A stretch of 64,000 nucleotides of DNA from KK5 sp034043675 (GTDB lineage: Bacteria > Pseudomonadota > Gammaproteobacteria > Burkholderiales > Burkholderiaceae_C), in contig NZ_JAXCLA010000005.1 in the NCBI RefSeq assembly GCF_034043675.1, forward strand, positions 248,001 through 312,000, given 5' to 3'. Below, one piece after another: positions 51,245 to 59,824 of the stretch. A program made the translations under genes and the position numbers. The notes beneath the pieces were generated by a model. It ran no database searches. It worked only from the letters and a program-made list of their open reading frames with translations, and had not been told where the DNA came from. The stretch's first letter is position 1, and the number at the start of each line of letters is the position of its first letter.

Positions 51245-51955
51245 GTGATCGTCCCAAAGCCAAATCAAGCCGCCGCTGCCACATTGCTCAGCCTGGTCTG
51301 CAGCCTTGCGTCCGCAACCATTTACTACAACCCGTTCACGACTGCCAGTTGCTGCCTGGGTACTGCACCCTACGGCTCGACAAGCGTCGGCCAGACCTTC
51401 ACGACCGCCGCTGGCACCTTGACGGCGTGGTCCTTCTTCGGTGGGAATTCCTTCAATTCCACCCTTCCTGAGCCCATCTCCGGAAACCTCCAGCTGGTCA
51501 TTGCCGGTTGGGATGGCAGCAAGGCCGTCGGCCCCGCGCTCTACACGAGCCCAACCGTCGCCTACAACTACGACCCGAGCGAAGGACCCAATGTCATCAA
51601 GGAGTTTGCCTTCAACGGCATCGACACCAGCCTTGCCGCCGGCACCTACATCGCCTATCTGACGGTGGCGGGCGTGAGCAACCCGACCCAGGCGTTTTCG
51701 TTCGGAATTTCCGGCTGGAACGACGGACTGCCAGGCGCCTTGCGCTTCAAGGACTCGAACGGCGTTGATCCGCTGAGCTTGAGCACCCCCTGGAGCATCC
51801 TGTCCGCCAACCCGACCCTCAGCATGGCCTACAGCGCCACCATCGAGGCTGCCCCGGTCGCCGAGCCTTCGACCTACGCCATGACGCTGATGGGACTGGG
51901 GCTGTTGACTGCGTTCGCACGGCGCAAGAAGTCAATGTTCTACCGCGCGGGCTAG
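51245..51955 (+). CDS. PEP-CTERM sorting domain-containing protein
   Basis: A 236-residue exported protein. GTG 51245 lies 8 bases after GAGGAG (51231-51236) and gives a proper signal (QAAAATLLSLVCSLASA); the open frame to 51074 has no signal. The beta-rich body contains a Cys pair (Ser-Cys-Cys-Leu-Gly) and FSFGISGWNDGLPG. The tail is Val-Ala-Glu-Pro-Ser-Thr-Tyr, then MTLMGLGLLTAFARRKKS, so the motif reads AEP instead of PEP. A nine-residue end (SMFYRAG included) trails the Arg/Lys cluster, longer than usual. The body is unrecognised; relatives often have a chitin/carbohydrate-type sandwich. Third PEP-CTERM gene in the window. Confidence 0.85.
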   Translation: MIVPKPNQAAAATLLSLVCSLASATIYYNPFTTASCCLGTAPYGSTSVGQTFTTAAGTLTAWSFFGGNSFNSTLPEPISGNLQLVIAGWDGSKAVGPALYTSPTVAYNYDPSEGPNVIKEFAFNGIDTSLAAGTYIAYLTVAGVSNPTQAFSFGISGWNDGLPGALRFKDSNGVDPLSLSTPWSILSANPTLSMAYSATIEAAPVAEPSTYAMTLMGLGLLTAFARRKKSMFYRAG

Positions 51956-52000
51956 CGCCCGTCGAAGGCGATGCCGCAACGATCTCCACGTCCGTGACTG

Positions 52001-52507
52001 CTAGGTAGCAGAACCGTAGACGTGGAAACCGTCGAAATGCGCTTTGCCAAGCGCGACTCCCTGCTCACGCAGGATCGCGTAAGCCGTGCTGAGATGGAAG
52101 AAGAAGTTCGGCAGCGCGTACTGCAGGAGGAAGGCCGGCGGCGCTAGCTCGACAACGGCCTCTCCGGCGCGACTCTCGATCAGGCGCGAGGCATCAGCCC
52201 GCTCGAACTCTTCGCGCGTCAGTGACGCGAGCAAGGCCGCCGCGTGTGCGATGTGCTGGCGCAGGCCGGCGCAGGTCGCGGGGAACTCGCCATACGGTGG
52301 CAGCTCTCGGCCCGCCAGCGGGAAGCAGGCGCGCAGCGTGAAATTGGCGGCGATGACGACCTGCGTGGCGAAAGACAGCATGTCGGGCGCCAGCCGCGCC
52401 TGCAGCAGCGCTTCGTCATGGGCCTCGGCCGCATCGACAAGGCCGGCCAGGCGTTCGAGGTAGCGCTGGAAAACCGGCACCGAGGCATCGAACAGCGAGA
52501 CCTTCAT
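52001..52507 (-). CDS. DUF1993 family protein
   Basis: A 168-residue helical protein. The opening LFDASVPVFQRYLERLAGLVDAAE and ML-SFATQVVIAANFTLRACFPLAG-type helices match DUF1993, a DinB-like four-helix family of unknown function. The C-terminal helix reads FFFHLSTAYAILREQGVALGK. ATG 52507 starts right at the family N-terminus; an extension to 52693 mirrors the upstream gene. It follows the TPR/dioxygenase-like gene at 5 bases and is probably on the same transcript. Confidence 0.88.
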   Translation of the reverse strand: MKVSLFDASVPVFQRYLERLAGLVDAAEAHDEALLQARLAPDMLSFATQVVIAANFTLRACFPLAGRELPPYGEFPATCAGLRQHIAHAAALLASLTREEFERADASRLIESRAGEAVVELAPPAFLLQYALPNFFFHLSTAYAILREQGVALGKAHFDGFHVYGSAT

Positions 52508-52512
52508 CACGG

Positions 52513-53862
52513 TCACCCGCCTGACGGCCGGCCCTCGAAGTGGAACAGCTGCACCAGCCGGCCGTTCTCCATCCGGTCGCCGAACAGCTCGGTGATCGAG
52601 TGGAAGAAATCGCTGCGGAACAGGATCAGCCGATTGAAGCGCATCGGGATCTCGAACAGCGCTTCCCAGGTGGCTTCGCGGCGCTGCAGCCACTCGTCGA
52701 AGCTCATCTTGCGGTTGGCCGGCAGGCTGCGCTTCTGGAAGTCGAGGAAGGAGGCGAAACTCTTGGCCTTCAGCTCCTCCAGCGCCGGCCGGCGCTCCCA
52801 GCCGCTGGCGCGGTGGCGGTAGAAGCGCGTGCCGCCCTGGCAGTGCTCGGGCAGGCTCAGGTAGAGCACGCCGCCGAAGATGTCCGTCAGGGTCGGATTG
52901 TCCACGTGCACGTCGGCACGCGCCGCATCATGGGCCAGGCTCACGCGCAGCGCGCCGTTGTCCAGCGAGTTCCATTTCACGTCGCGACCCAGCGCCTGGG
53001 CGATGTGCCGCATCGTCGGCTGGCTGGGCAGCGCCGGCGTCTGCACACCGGGGAAGTTGCCGTCGAAGGCCGTGCCGCCGGCCGCCGCCTGCGCCGCGCA
53101 CAGGCGCAGGGCCTCATCGCGGAAGGCAAGCGGGTCGGGCAGGAAATCATCGATGACGACCAGGTCTCGCGCGGCGCTGGCCTCGATCAGCGCGGCACCG
53201 TCGAGGCTGTCCGCTAGCGATCGAAGCTGCGCTGCGACGGCGGCCGCATCGGGCGCCGGCCCGCTGGCACGGGCCCAGCCGATGTTCAGCCGCGGCGCGA
53301 TGGCCGGCGACAACGCTCGCGCCCGTTCCGCGCTTGCCAGCGCCTCGTCCAGCGCCCAGCGGCGGTAACGCAGTTGCGCCAGCGTCTCGTGCCAGGCGGC
53401 CTGCGTGCCGTCGAGCGCCACGGCGGCTTCCAGGTGCCGCTCGGCCTCGTCGTTAGCACCCAGGCGCAGATGCATGTCGGCCAGCGAGGCACGCAGCCGC
53501 CCATCGGCCGGCTGCAGCAGGCAGGCCTGGGCCATCTGCGCCAGCGCTTCGGCGGGCCGGCCCAGTTGCAGCTCGGCGTTCGCCAGGTTGGCGCGGAACT
53601 CGGCCGACCCGGGCCGGCGCTCCACCGCACGCCGCACAAAGGCGATGCCCACCTGCCCCTGGCCGAGACCCAGGTAGGCCAGGCCCAGCAGCTGCATCGC
53701 GTCCGCATCATCCGGCGCGGCGATCAGCGCCGCCTGGTAGCGGGCGAAGGCGTCCTGCACGCGACCTTGCGCATGCAGCCTGCGGCCTTCGTCCAGCAAG
53801 CGCTGCGGGTCGCCGGCGCGGGTGTCGACGGGAGGAGTTCGGGGCCGGTTCTGCTGCTTCAC
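52513..53862 (-). CDS. TPR protein with 2-oxoglutarate dioxygenase-like (DUF6445-like) domain
   Basis: A 449-residue protein. After about 20 residues come TPR repeats (about 20-175; e.g. ALIAAPDDADAMQLLGLAYL and ACLLQPADGRLRASLADMHL). The C-terminal half (about 210-445) starts Asp-Asp-Phe-Leu-Pro-Asp-Pro and has His-x-Asp (Asp-Val-His-Val-Asp) and later His residues (FHSITELFG; LFHFEG), the pattern of Fe(II)/2-oxoglutarate prolyl hydroxylase-like folds such as DUF6445. If the iron triad is real it hydroxylates a protein or peptide; not shown. The start is uncertain: GTG 53862 is chosen because the TPR begins soon after and TATAGT lies just upstream; ATG 53946 is possible but would abut the divergent gene. 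Confidence 0.75.
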   Translation of the reverse strand: MKQQNRPRTPPVDTRAGDPQRLLDEGRRLHAQGRVQDAFARYQAALIAAPDDADAMQLLGLAYLGLGQGQVGIAFVRRAVERRPGSAEFRANLANAELQLGRPAEALAQMAQACLLQPADGRLRASLADMHLRLGANDEAERHLEAAVALDGTQAAWHETLAQLRYRRWALDEALASAERARALSPAIAPRLNIGWARASGPAPDAAAVAAQLRSLADSLDGAALIEASAARDLVVIDDFLPDPLAFRDEALRLCAAQAAAGGTAFDGNFPGVQTPALPSQPTMRHIAQALGRDVKWNSLDNGALRVSLAHDAARADVHVDNPTLTDIFGGVLYLSLPEHCQGGTRFYRHRASGWERRPALEELKAKSFASFLDFQKRSLPANRKMSFDEWLQRREATWEALFEIPMRFNRLILFRSDFFHSITELFGDRMENGRLVQLFHFEGRPSGG

Positions 53863-53946
53863 GGGAACGGGACTATAGCGATTGCCGCTGCGCGAAATGG
53901 CGAATCGGCGCAACAATGCGCCGGCATCGACAACGGGGGACGCCAC

Positions 53947-55290
53947 ATGGCCGAGAAGCTGAGCAAGGAAGTCTGGGTCACCTTCACGAAGAAGAACAAG
54001 CTGAGCCTGGACGACGGCGCACTGCTCAAGGCGCTAGAGAAGTTCGACAAGTGCGACGAGAAGCAGCACGAGGCCCGCAGCGCGGCGCTGGAAGGCATCG
54101 TCGATCAGGTGAAGAAGCAAGTCGCGCTGCTCGTCAAGGCCAAGAAGGGGCTGGGCGACAAGCTCTTCGGCCAGGCCAAGGACAAGCTCTACGAGCTGCT
54201 GGACGAGGCGGAGAAGCTGCAGAAGTCCGAAGCCCACGCGGGGAATGCCGAGGACGAGGAGGCCGACAGCCCGACCCTGCTGACGAGCGCAATGATCCCG
54301 CTGGTGCGCACGTTGCAGAAGGGCGAGACCACGATGCCCGCGCTGATCGCCGTCACCTCGAAGAAGACCGCCGTGCTGATCTCGCGCCGCGCGATCTCGC
54401 CCGCGCGCCGCAAGCTGCTGGCCGAGTACCTGCAGGAGACCAGCGGCATCAAGTACCTCATGGCTCAGTGCACCGGTGCCTCCGGCCAGCTGGAGTTCCA
54501 GCTCGACAGCTCGCCGGGCGGGCTCTCGAAGAGGCTCAAGCAGGCGGTGTTCGACCAGACCGGCCTGCGCACGCGGATCACGCTGCGCTTCGGCGAGGAG
54601 AGCGAATCGGACGGCGAGGAAGAAGAAAGCGGCGGCGGCGCCGAAGCGGACGACCCGCTGCTCGCCACCTACATGGCGCGCTTCGAGGCGCTGGACGAAC
54701 CCTACCGCCAGGCGCTGCGCCGCAACCCCGAGATGGAGGCCAAGCTGCTGGCGCTGCATGGCTTCGCCATCGACAAGGCGGAGGTGCATCAGTTCCAGGC
54801 AGCGCTGCAGGCGCTGGACCGGCTGGAGAAGCTGATCAACGAAACCCCGGCCGCCACTGCCGCAGGCGGGGCCAAGCCCGCGTCCTTCGTCGCCTTCACG
54901 CAGACCCGCCTGGCCTGGGACCAGACCCGCAAGGCGGTGCAGGCCGACCTGCGCAAGCTGGAGGCCGAGATCCTCGCCCGCTGCAAGGACGAGTCCGACT
55001 TCGCCGACATCGAGGTCGGCGCGAAGACGCTCTACGAGATGCTCGACGTGCTCGACGAGCGCCTGATCGACAAGCTCGACGAGGCGCTGAACGCCGCCAC
55101 GCCGCAGGCCCGCCAGCAGTTGCACCTGCAGGCGCGCGAGATCGTCGACGAATACCTGGAGTTCGTGGAGACCGACGAACTGGTCGCCGACATCGATGCC
55201 AACGGCTTCGTCGACACCGCCGTGCGCTCCACGCTGACGGCGCGGCTGCATGACATGGCCGGCCGCCTGGCCTCGAGCTACGCCGCCTGA
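53947..55290 (+). CDS. Unrecognised 447-aa protein paired with the kinase-domain gene
   Basis: I do not recognise this 447-residue protein. It has no signal peptide or membrane segment. The Lys-rich helical N-terminus (about 1-100, LVKAKKGLGDKLFGQAKDKLYELLDEAEKL) is followed by a compact region from about 128 to 215 with ALIAVTSKKTAVLISRRA, then IKYLMAQCTG and LEFQLDSSPGGLSKRLK. An acidic low-complexity linker sits at about 216-237 (Glu/Ser/Gly/Asp). The C-terminal half is all helical (YRQALRRNPEMEAKLLALHG; AREIVDEYLEFVETDEL), like coiled-coil scaffolds. GGGGGA precedes ATG 53947. It lies 21 bases before the kinase-domain gene and is surely co-transcribed; a chaperone, substrate or scaffold role is inference. 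Confidence 0.78.
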   Translation: MAEKLSKEVWVTFTKKNKLSLDDGALLKALEKFDKCDEKQHEARSAALEGIVDQVKKQVALLVKAKKGLGDKLFGQAKDKLYELLDEAEKLQKSEAHAGNAEDEEADSPTLLTSAMIPLVRTLQKGETTMPALIAVTSKKTAVLISRRAISPARRKLLAEYLQETSGIKYLMAQCTGASGQLEFQLDSSPGGLSKRLKQAVFDQTGLRTRITLRFGEESESDGEEEESGGGAEADDPLLATYMARFEALDEPYRQALRRNPEMEAKLLALHGFAIDKAEVHQFQAALQALDRLEKLINETPAATAAGGAKPASFVAFTQTRLAWDQTRKAVQADLRKLEAEILARCKDESDFADIEVGAKTLYEMLDVLDERLIDKLDEALNAATPQARQQLHLQAREIVDEYLEFVETDELVADIDANGFVDTAVRSTLTARLHDMAGRLASSYAA

Positions 55291-55311
55291 ACCGCCTGAG
55301 GAAACACCACC

Positions 55312-58300
55312 ATGCCGCTCACCGCACTGACCGACACGCAGAAGATCTTCCTCGACAACTACATCCGCAAGCATCCGCTGAAGGGCCGCAAGCAGAAGGA
55401 TCGGGCCACGACCTTCTCCGACCTGCGGCAGAGCGTCATCGACCTGCTGCCCAACGTGCCGGCCACCGGCGACGGTGCGCGCTTCGCCCTCCGGCTGAAG
55501 GCCATCGATGCCAAGGCCGATGCCGGTGAATTCAAGATCGCGCGCGATGCGATGGCCAAGCTGCTCGGCGACCTGCGGACCCAGGGGGCCGGCTACTCGG
55601 CCGACGCCGACCTGGAGGCCTTGAAGACCATGGCCGCCAGCTTCGCGGCCGACGCGCAGAAAGCCCTCACCCACCACGACGCCTACCGCAACGTGCTGCG
55701 CCGGATCCTGCCCAAGTGCCAGGCCATCGACGTCAACGCGCTGCCCACCGGCGTGCGCGGCTCGCCGGGCTGGATCGCCACCGCCACTCCGCTGATCCAG
55801 GCCCGTGGCCCCGACATCACCGACATCGAGCAGGGGCTGGTGCAATGCCGGGACGAGCTCCGCCAGGTCGGCAGCTTCCTGAACATGGCCTACGAGAGCG
55901 CCGTCGACGGCCTGAACAAGCAGACGGCGCTGGCGGCCGAGATCGTCAAGGGGGACTCCTCCGCGAACACGCGCGATCTTGTCGACGCACAGCTGCGTCG
56001 CGCGCGAGTGCCTGCCTTCGCACCGCTGTGCGAGGCCGGCCAGCTCGGCACCTTCCTCAACGTCGATGCATTCAGGGAGCGCGAGGATCGCAACCTGCGC
56101 GCCATTGCCGCCCAGCTGCGCGTGCTGAAGGAGCAGGTGGCGGGCCTGACGGCCAACGCGGGCTTCGGCGACGTCGTCGACGAAGGGACCGTCGGCGCGA
56201 ACGTCAAGGAGCAGGTGCGCCTGCGCGAGCAGCAGCGCAACCCGCGGCTCGCCGGTCTGGTCGGCCGCCGGCAGGCGCCGATCGACCGCATGGCGCAGCA
56301 GCGCGCGCTGGTGGCGCGCATGCAGGAGCGGCAGCGCCTGATCGCCCGACGCGACGTCAACTTCGACGCGCTGGAGGCGGAGCAACAGGCCGACCAGCAG
56401 GCGCTCGCCGCCCTCGGCGGCCCGCAGCCGGCGGACCTGAGCCAGAAGGTCGCGCCACCCAAGGCCTACAACGTGGCAGGCCTGGCCGCCAGCCTGCCCT
56501 CACCCACCGGCGACACGCTGCCCAGCGGCAACCCCGACACCGACTACGCGCCCGACGCCAAGGAACTGGCCCGGCTCGCCGACGCCAGCAGCACGGCGCT
56601 GCTGCTGCACATCGCCACCGAAGGCATCACCGATTTCGCCGGCGACGAGTTCTTCGACCTGAGCCTGCAGTCCGCCAAGGAATTTGCCGAAGCCTATTGC
56701 GCGGCCAAGGGCTGGACCGGCCCGCGGCTGACCGCGGGGCGCGCCAAGGTGGCGCAGGCAGTCGGCCAGGCGGTCTACGCGCGGGTGCTGAAGTTCAACG
56801 CCGAGAAGGTGGCCGACGACGGCCGGCCGATCGGCAGCGCCATCGATCCGAAGAAGGGCGAGGTCCTGATCGACGGCAAGGCCTACAGCCAGCCGAAGGA
56901 GCTGGCGCGCGGCGGCTTCGGCGTGGTCTCGCGCTACGAGAGCCTGGACCAGCCCGGCTCCTACGTCGTCGTCAAGAGCACGATCCGCGGCGAGGAGCCG
57001 CCGGCCAGCGCCGACGCCGGCGACCTTGCGGCCTACGAGGAAGAGGTCAACGACGGGCGCATGGCGATGAAGCGCGAGATCCAGGCGCACAAGCACCTGA
57101 TGCGCGCCGCAGCGGCCACCAACGCCGAGGGCAGCGCCAACATCGTCGGCATGAAGGGCGCGATGGCGGCAGAGGACGGCAGCCTGCACATGGTGCTGGA
57201 GATCGTCGACGGCGGCGACATGGACGACAACCGCTTCGCGATGATGGTGGCGGCCAACAGCGGCGCCCTGCCCGAGGAGGCGCGCAACGTCCTCAACCAG
57301 GCGCGCATCAAGCAGGCGGTGCAGGGCATGAAGTTCATGCGCGACCAGGACCTCGTGCACTTCGACATCAAGGGCGCGAACTTCATGGTGGCCGGCGACG
57401 GCACGATCAAGGTCGGCGACTTCGGCTCCGCCGGCATCAGCGCCACCGGCGACGGCCAGGTCGCGGCCAGCAAGGACAACCCCGGCACCCAGGGCTTCGT
57501 GCCCGGCCAGGCGGCCGATGGCGACGTCGTCGACAGCAGTTACGACACCTTCGCCCTGGGCAAACTGATGCAGATCGCCCACCTGAACATCACCAACCCG
57601 CTGCAGGCCGGCTTCAAGACCGATCTGCCGCCGGAGTTCGAGCAGATCAACGGCGCACTGGCCCGGGTCACGAAGGCGATGACGGCGGCCGATGCCGACG
57701 ACCGGCCGCAGCTGGAACAGGTGCTGGAGTCGAGCTACCTGAAGAACCTCGACGGCTTCGACCCGCAGGTCATCGACGAACTCTCGCGCACCGCTGTCGA
57801 CTACTCGAAGGCGCTCAAGCGCGAAGCCGCCACCGTGCGCGCACAGGTGCCGCAGGCCGACCTGAAGCTCTGGGCCGGCAAGAAGGATCCGAACAGCCTC
57901 GGCTTCTCCGACCTGGCCGGCCCGATGCAGGTCGTCATCGGCAAGGCCCAGGCCAAGGCGCTGGAATTGCGCAAGCAGCTGGAAGCGCTGGGGCCGGCGC
58001 CCGTGGTGCCGCAAGGCGCCATCTCCGGCCAGGCACGGGTGCAGGCGGCGCTCACCAAGCACCAGGCCGAGAAGGCGCGCATCGAGACCGCCATGGCCAC
58101 CGAGCTGGCGACCGTCAAGGACAAGCAGGCGCTGCTCGCGCTGTTCGGCCAGTCGGACGAAGCCAAGCAACTGGCGCAGCGCATGCGGGACATCTCCAAC
58201 CAGTTGCTGCGCCCGTCCGGCCCCGATGCGCAGGACCAGGCGCCGCAACTGGGCGAGCGCCAGATCAAGCAGCAGATGGATCACTTCAAACTGCGCCTGG

Positions 58301-58461
58301 CCAGCATGTCGCCCGCCCTCACCCGAGCCAAGCTCAACCCGCAGTTGGTCCCGGCCGATCTGACGCGGCTGGCCAGCGAGGCCACCACCTTCGCGCGGCG
58401 CAACGACTTCGAACGCGCGAACGGCCTGCTGGACCAGTTGCAGCAGATCATCGGCGGCTGA
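55312..58461 (+). CDS. Large protein with an internal eukaryotic-type protein kinase domain
   Basis: A 1049-residue cytoplasmic protein with no signal or membrane helix. Residues 1-500 are mostly helical, Ala/Arg/Gln-rich and unrecognised. A protein kinase domain lies at about 525-810: Gly-loop Ala-Arg-Gly-Gly-Phe-Gly-Val-Val (534 on, first Gly replaced by Ala), ATP-anchoring Lys555 in Val-Val-Val-Lys, helix C Glu in Lys-Arg-Glu-Ile, catalytic loop His683-Phe-Asp685-Ile-Lys687-Gly-Ala-Asn690, and Asp703-Phe-Gly. The activation segment runs to Gly-Thr-Gln-Gly-Phe-Val-Pro. All core catalytic residues are present, so it is likely active. Residues 830-1049 are again helical. GAGGA precedes ATG 55312. 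The substrate and pathway are unknown; the upstream partner gene is the obvious candidate. Confidence 0.85.
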   Translation: MPLTALTDTQKIFLDNYIRKHPLKGRKQKDRATTFSDLRQSVIDLLPNVPATGDGARFALRLKAIDAKADAGEFKIARDAMAKLLGDLRTQGAGYSADADLEALKTMAASFAADAQKALTHHDAYRNVLRRILPKCQAIDVNALPTGVRGSPGWIATATPLIQARGPDITDIEQGLVQCRDELRQVGSFLNMAYESAVDGLNKQTALAAEIVKGDSSANTRDLVDAQLRRARVPAFAPLCEAGQLGTFLNVDAFREREDRNLRAIAAQLRVLKEQVAGLTANAGFGDVVDEGTVGANVKEQVRLREQQRNPRLAGLVGRRQAPIDRMAQQRALVARMQERQRLIARRDVNFDALEAEQQADQQALAALGGPQPADLSQKVAPPKAYNVAGLAASLPSPTGDTLPSGNPDTDYAPDAKELARLADASSTALLLHIATEGITDFAGDEFFDLSLQSAKEFAEAYCAAKGWTGPRLTAGRAKVAQAVGQAVYARVLKFNAEKVADDGRPIGSAIDPKKGEVLIDGKAYSQPKELARGGFGVVSRYESLDQPGSYVVVKSTIRGEEPPASADAGDLAAYEEEVNDGRMAMKREIQAHKHLMRAAAATNAEGSANIVGMKGAMAAEDGSLHMVLEIVDGGDMDDNRFAMMVAANSGALPEEARNVLNQARIKQAVQGMKFMRDQDLVHFDIKGANFMVAGDGTIKVGDFGSAGISATGDGQVAASKDNPGTQGFVPGQAADGDVVDSSYDTFALGKLMQIAHLNITNPLQAGFKTDLPPEFEQINGALARVTKAMTAADADDRPQLEQVLESSYLKNLDGFDPQVIDELSRTAVDYSKALKREAATVRAQVPQADLKLWAGKKDPNSLGFSDLAGPMQVVIGKAQAKALELRKQLEALGPAPVVPQGAISGQARVQAALTKHQAEKARIETAMATELATVKDKQALLALFGQSDEAKQLAQRMRDISNQLLRPSGPDAQDQAPQLGERQIKQQMDHFKLRLASMSPALTRAKLNPQLVPADLTRLASEATTFARRNDFERANGLLDQLQQIIGG

Positions 58462-58474
58462 CCGCCTGCAGGAC

Positions 58475-58500
58475 CACCGGCGCCTCGCACAGCGCCGGTG
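58475..58500. terminator. Possible terminator-like hairpin after the kinase gene
   Basis: A 9-bp perfect stem CACCGGCGC/GCGCCGGTG (58475-58483 with 58492-58500) has an 8-base loop, 14 bases after the stop codon. No T tract follows, so it may mark the 3' end through stability rather than act as a full intrinsic terminator. Confidence 0.45.
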
Positions 58501-58607
58501 CGCCGCCGCGCCCCGGCTTGGCGCAGCACCGATCCCGCAGCCCGCGGCTAGGCACCGCCAGAGTGCCGTTCGGGCCCCTTCCCCACCTCGTTCCCACGTC
58601 AATCAGC

Positions 58608-58623
58608 TGGCACGCCCCATGCT
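58608..58623 (+). promoter_or_regulatory. Sigma-54-like promoter upstream of the BMP/cysteine hydrolase operon
   Basis: TGGCACGCCCCATGCT matches the RpoN consensus TGGCACR-N4-TTGCW with one mismatch and has the required GG-N10-GC spacing (GG 58609-58610, GC 58621-58622). The expected start lies near 58634, about 47 bases before the ATG. No clear upstream activator pair was found. Confidence 0.5.
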
Positions 58624-58633
58624 TGTATACAAG
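58622..58633. promoter_or_regulatory. Perfect 12-bp palindrome, probable repressor operator
   Basis: CTTGTATACAAG is an exact palindrome placed at the expected -12/+1 zone of the sigma-54-like promoter. The TTGTATACAA core resembles operators of FCD-subgroup GntR regulators, by general knowledge. No such regulator gene lies in the window. Confidence 0.6.
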
Positions 58634-58680
58634 TTGAGATACCTGGACACCACAGCGACATCAACCACGAGGAGCGTTCC

Positions 58681-59817
58681 ATGGATGGGGCCAGCAAGAC
58701 GACGACGAATCGGCGTGAATGGATCATCAGGACGGCGAGCACGCTGGGCGCAACGGGCGCGACAAGCCTGCTGGGCCTGCCCGGCATCGCCAGCGCGCAG
58801 AAGCCGCTGACCAGCGGCTTCATCTACGTCGGCGCCCGCGACGACTACGGCTACAACCAGTCGCACGCCGATGCCGCCGCGCTGGTCAAGAAGATGCCGG
58901 GCCTGAAGGTCGTCGAGGAAGAGAACGTGCCCGAGACGGTGGCCGTGCAGAAGACGATGCAGGCCATGGTGGCGCAGGACGGCGCGACCCTGTTGTTCCC
59001 CACCTCCTTCGGCTACTTCGATCCGCACATCCTGGCGCTCGCGGCCAAGAACCCGAACATCCGCTTCGCCCACTGCGGCGGCCTGTGGACCGAGGGCAAG
59101 CACCCGAAGAACGTCGGCAGCTTCTTCGGCTACATCGACGAGTGCCAGTACCTGAACGGCGTCGTCGCCGCCTACAGCACCAAGAGCAAGAAGCTCGGCT
59201 TCATCGCCGCCAAGCCGATCCCGCAGGTGCTGCGCAACATCAACGCCTTCGCGATGGGCGCCCGCTCGGTGGACCCGAAGATCACCGTCACCGTGATCTT
59301 CACCGGCGACTGGTCGATGCCCGTGAAGGAGGCCGAGGCCACCAACAGCCTGGCCGACCAGGGCGTGGACGTGTTCACGATGCACGTGGACGGGCCGAAG
59401 GTCATCGTCGAGACCGCCGCCAAGCGCGGCAAGTTCGTCTGCGGCTACCACGCGAGCCAGGCCAAGCTGGCACCCGCCGCCTACCTCACCGGCGCCGAGT
59501 GGAACTGGATCGTGGCCTACAAGCAGTTCATCGACGCCGCGCAGACCGGCAAGCCGCACCCGAACTTCGTCCGCGGCGGCCTGAAGGAAGGCTTCGTCAA
59601 GCCCTCGCCCTATGGCAGCAGCGTCGGCGAGGCCGCGCGCAAGAACGCCGATGCGGTCAAGGCCAAGATGATGGCGGGCGGCTTCGACATCTTCGTCGGC
59701 GAGCTGAAGGACAACACCGGCAAGGTGGTGATCCCCAAGGGCACGGCGCTGAAGCAGACCGATCCGGTGCTCGAGGGCATGAACTACCTCGTCGAAGGCG
59801 TCATCGGCAAGGTCTGA
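58681..59817 (+). CDS. BMP family ABC transporter substrate-binding protein (Tat-type signal)
   Basis: A 378-residue periplasmic binding protein. The N-terminus has Asn-Arg-Arg-Glu-Trp-Ile-Ile-Arg and a hydrophobic stretch ending Ile-Ala-Ser-Ala-Gln, a twin-arginine signal. The BMP fold starts Ser-Gly-Phe-Ile-Tyr-Val-Gly-Ala-Arg-Asp-Asp-Tyr-Gly-Tyr-Asn-Gln-Ser-His, clearly different from the nucleoside-type protein encoded near 45 kb. It carries Lys/Trp residues such as Thr-Gly-Asp-Trp-Ser-Met-Pro. GAGGAG precedes the ATG. First gene of an operon with two permeases and a cysteine hydrolase; the ligand may be a purine-derived or other nitrogen compound. Confidence 0.92.
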   Translation: MDGASKTTTNRREWIIRTASTLGATGATSLLGLPGIASAQKPLTSGFIYVGARDDYGYNQSHADAAALVKKMPGLKVVEEENVPETVAVQKTMQAMVAQDGATLLFPTSFGYFDPHILALAAKNPNIRFAHCGGLWTEGKHPKNVGSFFGYIDECQYLNGVVAAYSTKSKKLGFIAAKPIPQVLRNINAFAMGARSVDPKITVTVIFTGDWSMPVKEAEATNSLADQGVDVFTMHVDGPKVIVETAAKRGKFVCGYHASQAKLAPAAYLTGAEWNWIVAYKQFIDAAQTGKPHPNFVRGGLKEGFVKPSPYGSSVGEAARKNADAVKAKMMAGGFDIFVGELKDNTGKVVIPKGTALKQTDPVLEGMNYLVEGVIGKV

Positions 59818-59824
59818 CCCCGCC

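Noticed and set aside
54034..58602. 783- and 700-codon minus-strand frames opposite the kinase unit
   Set aside because: Both are antisense to the two convincing plus-strand genes, which have ribosome sites and kinase motifs. The mirror proteins are Val/Leu/Arg-rich with no domain.
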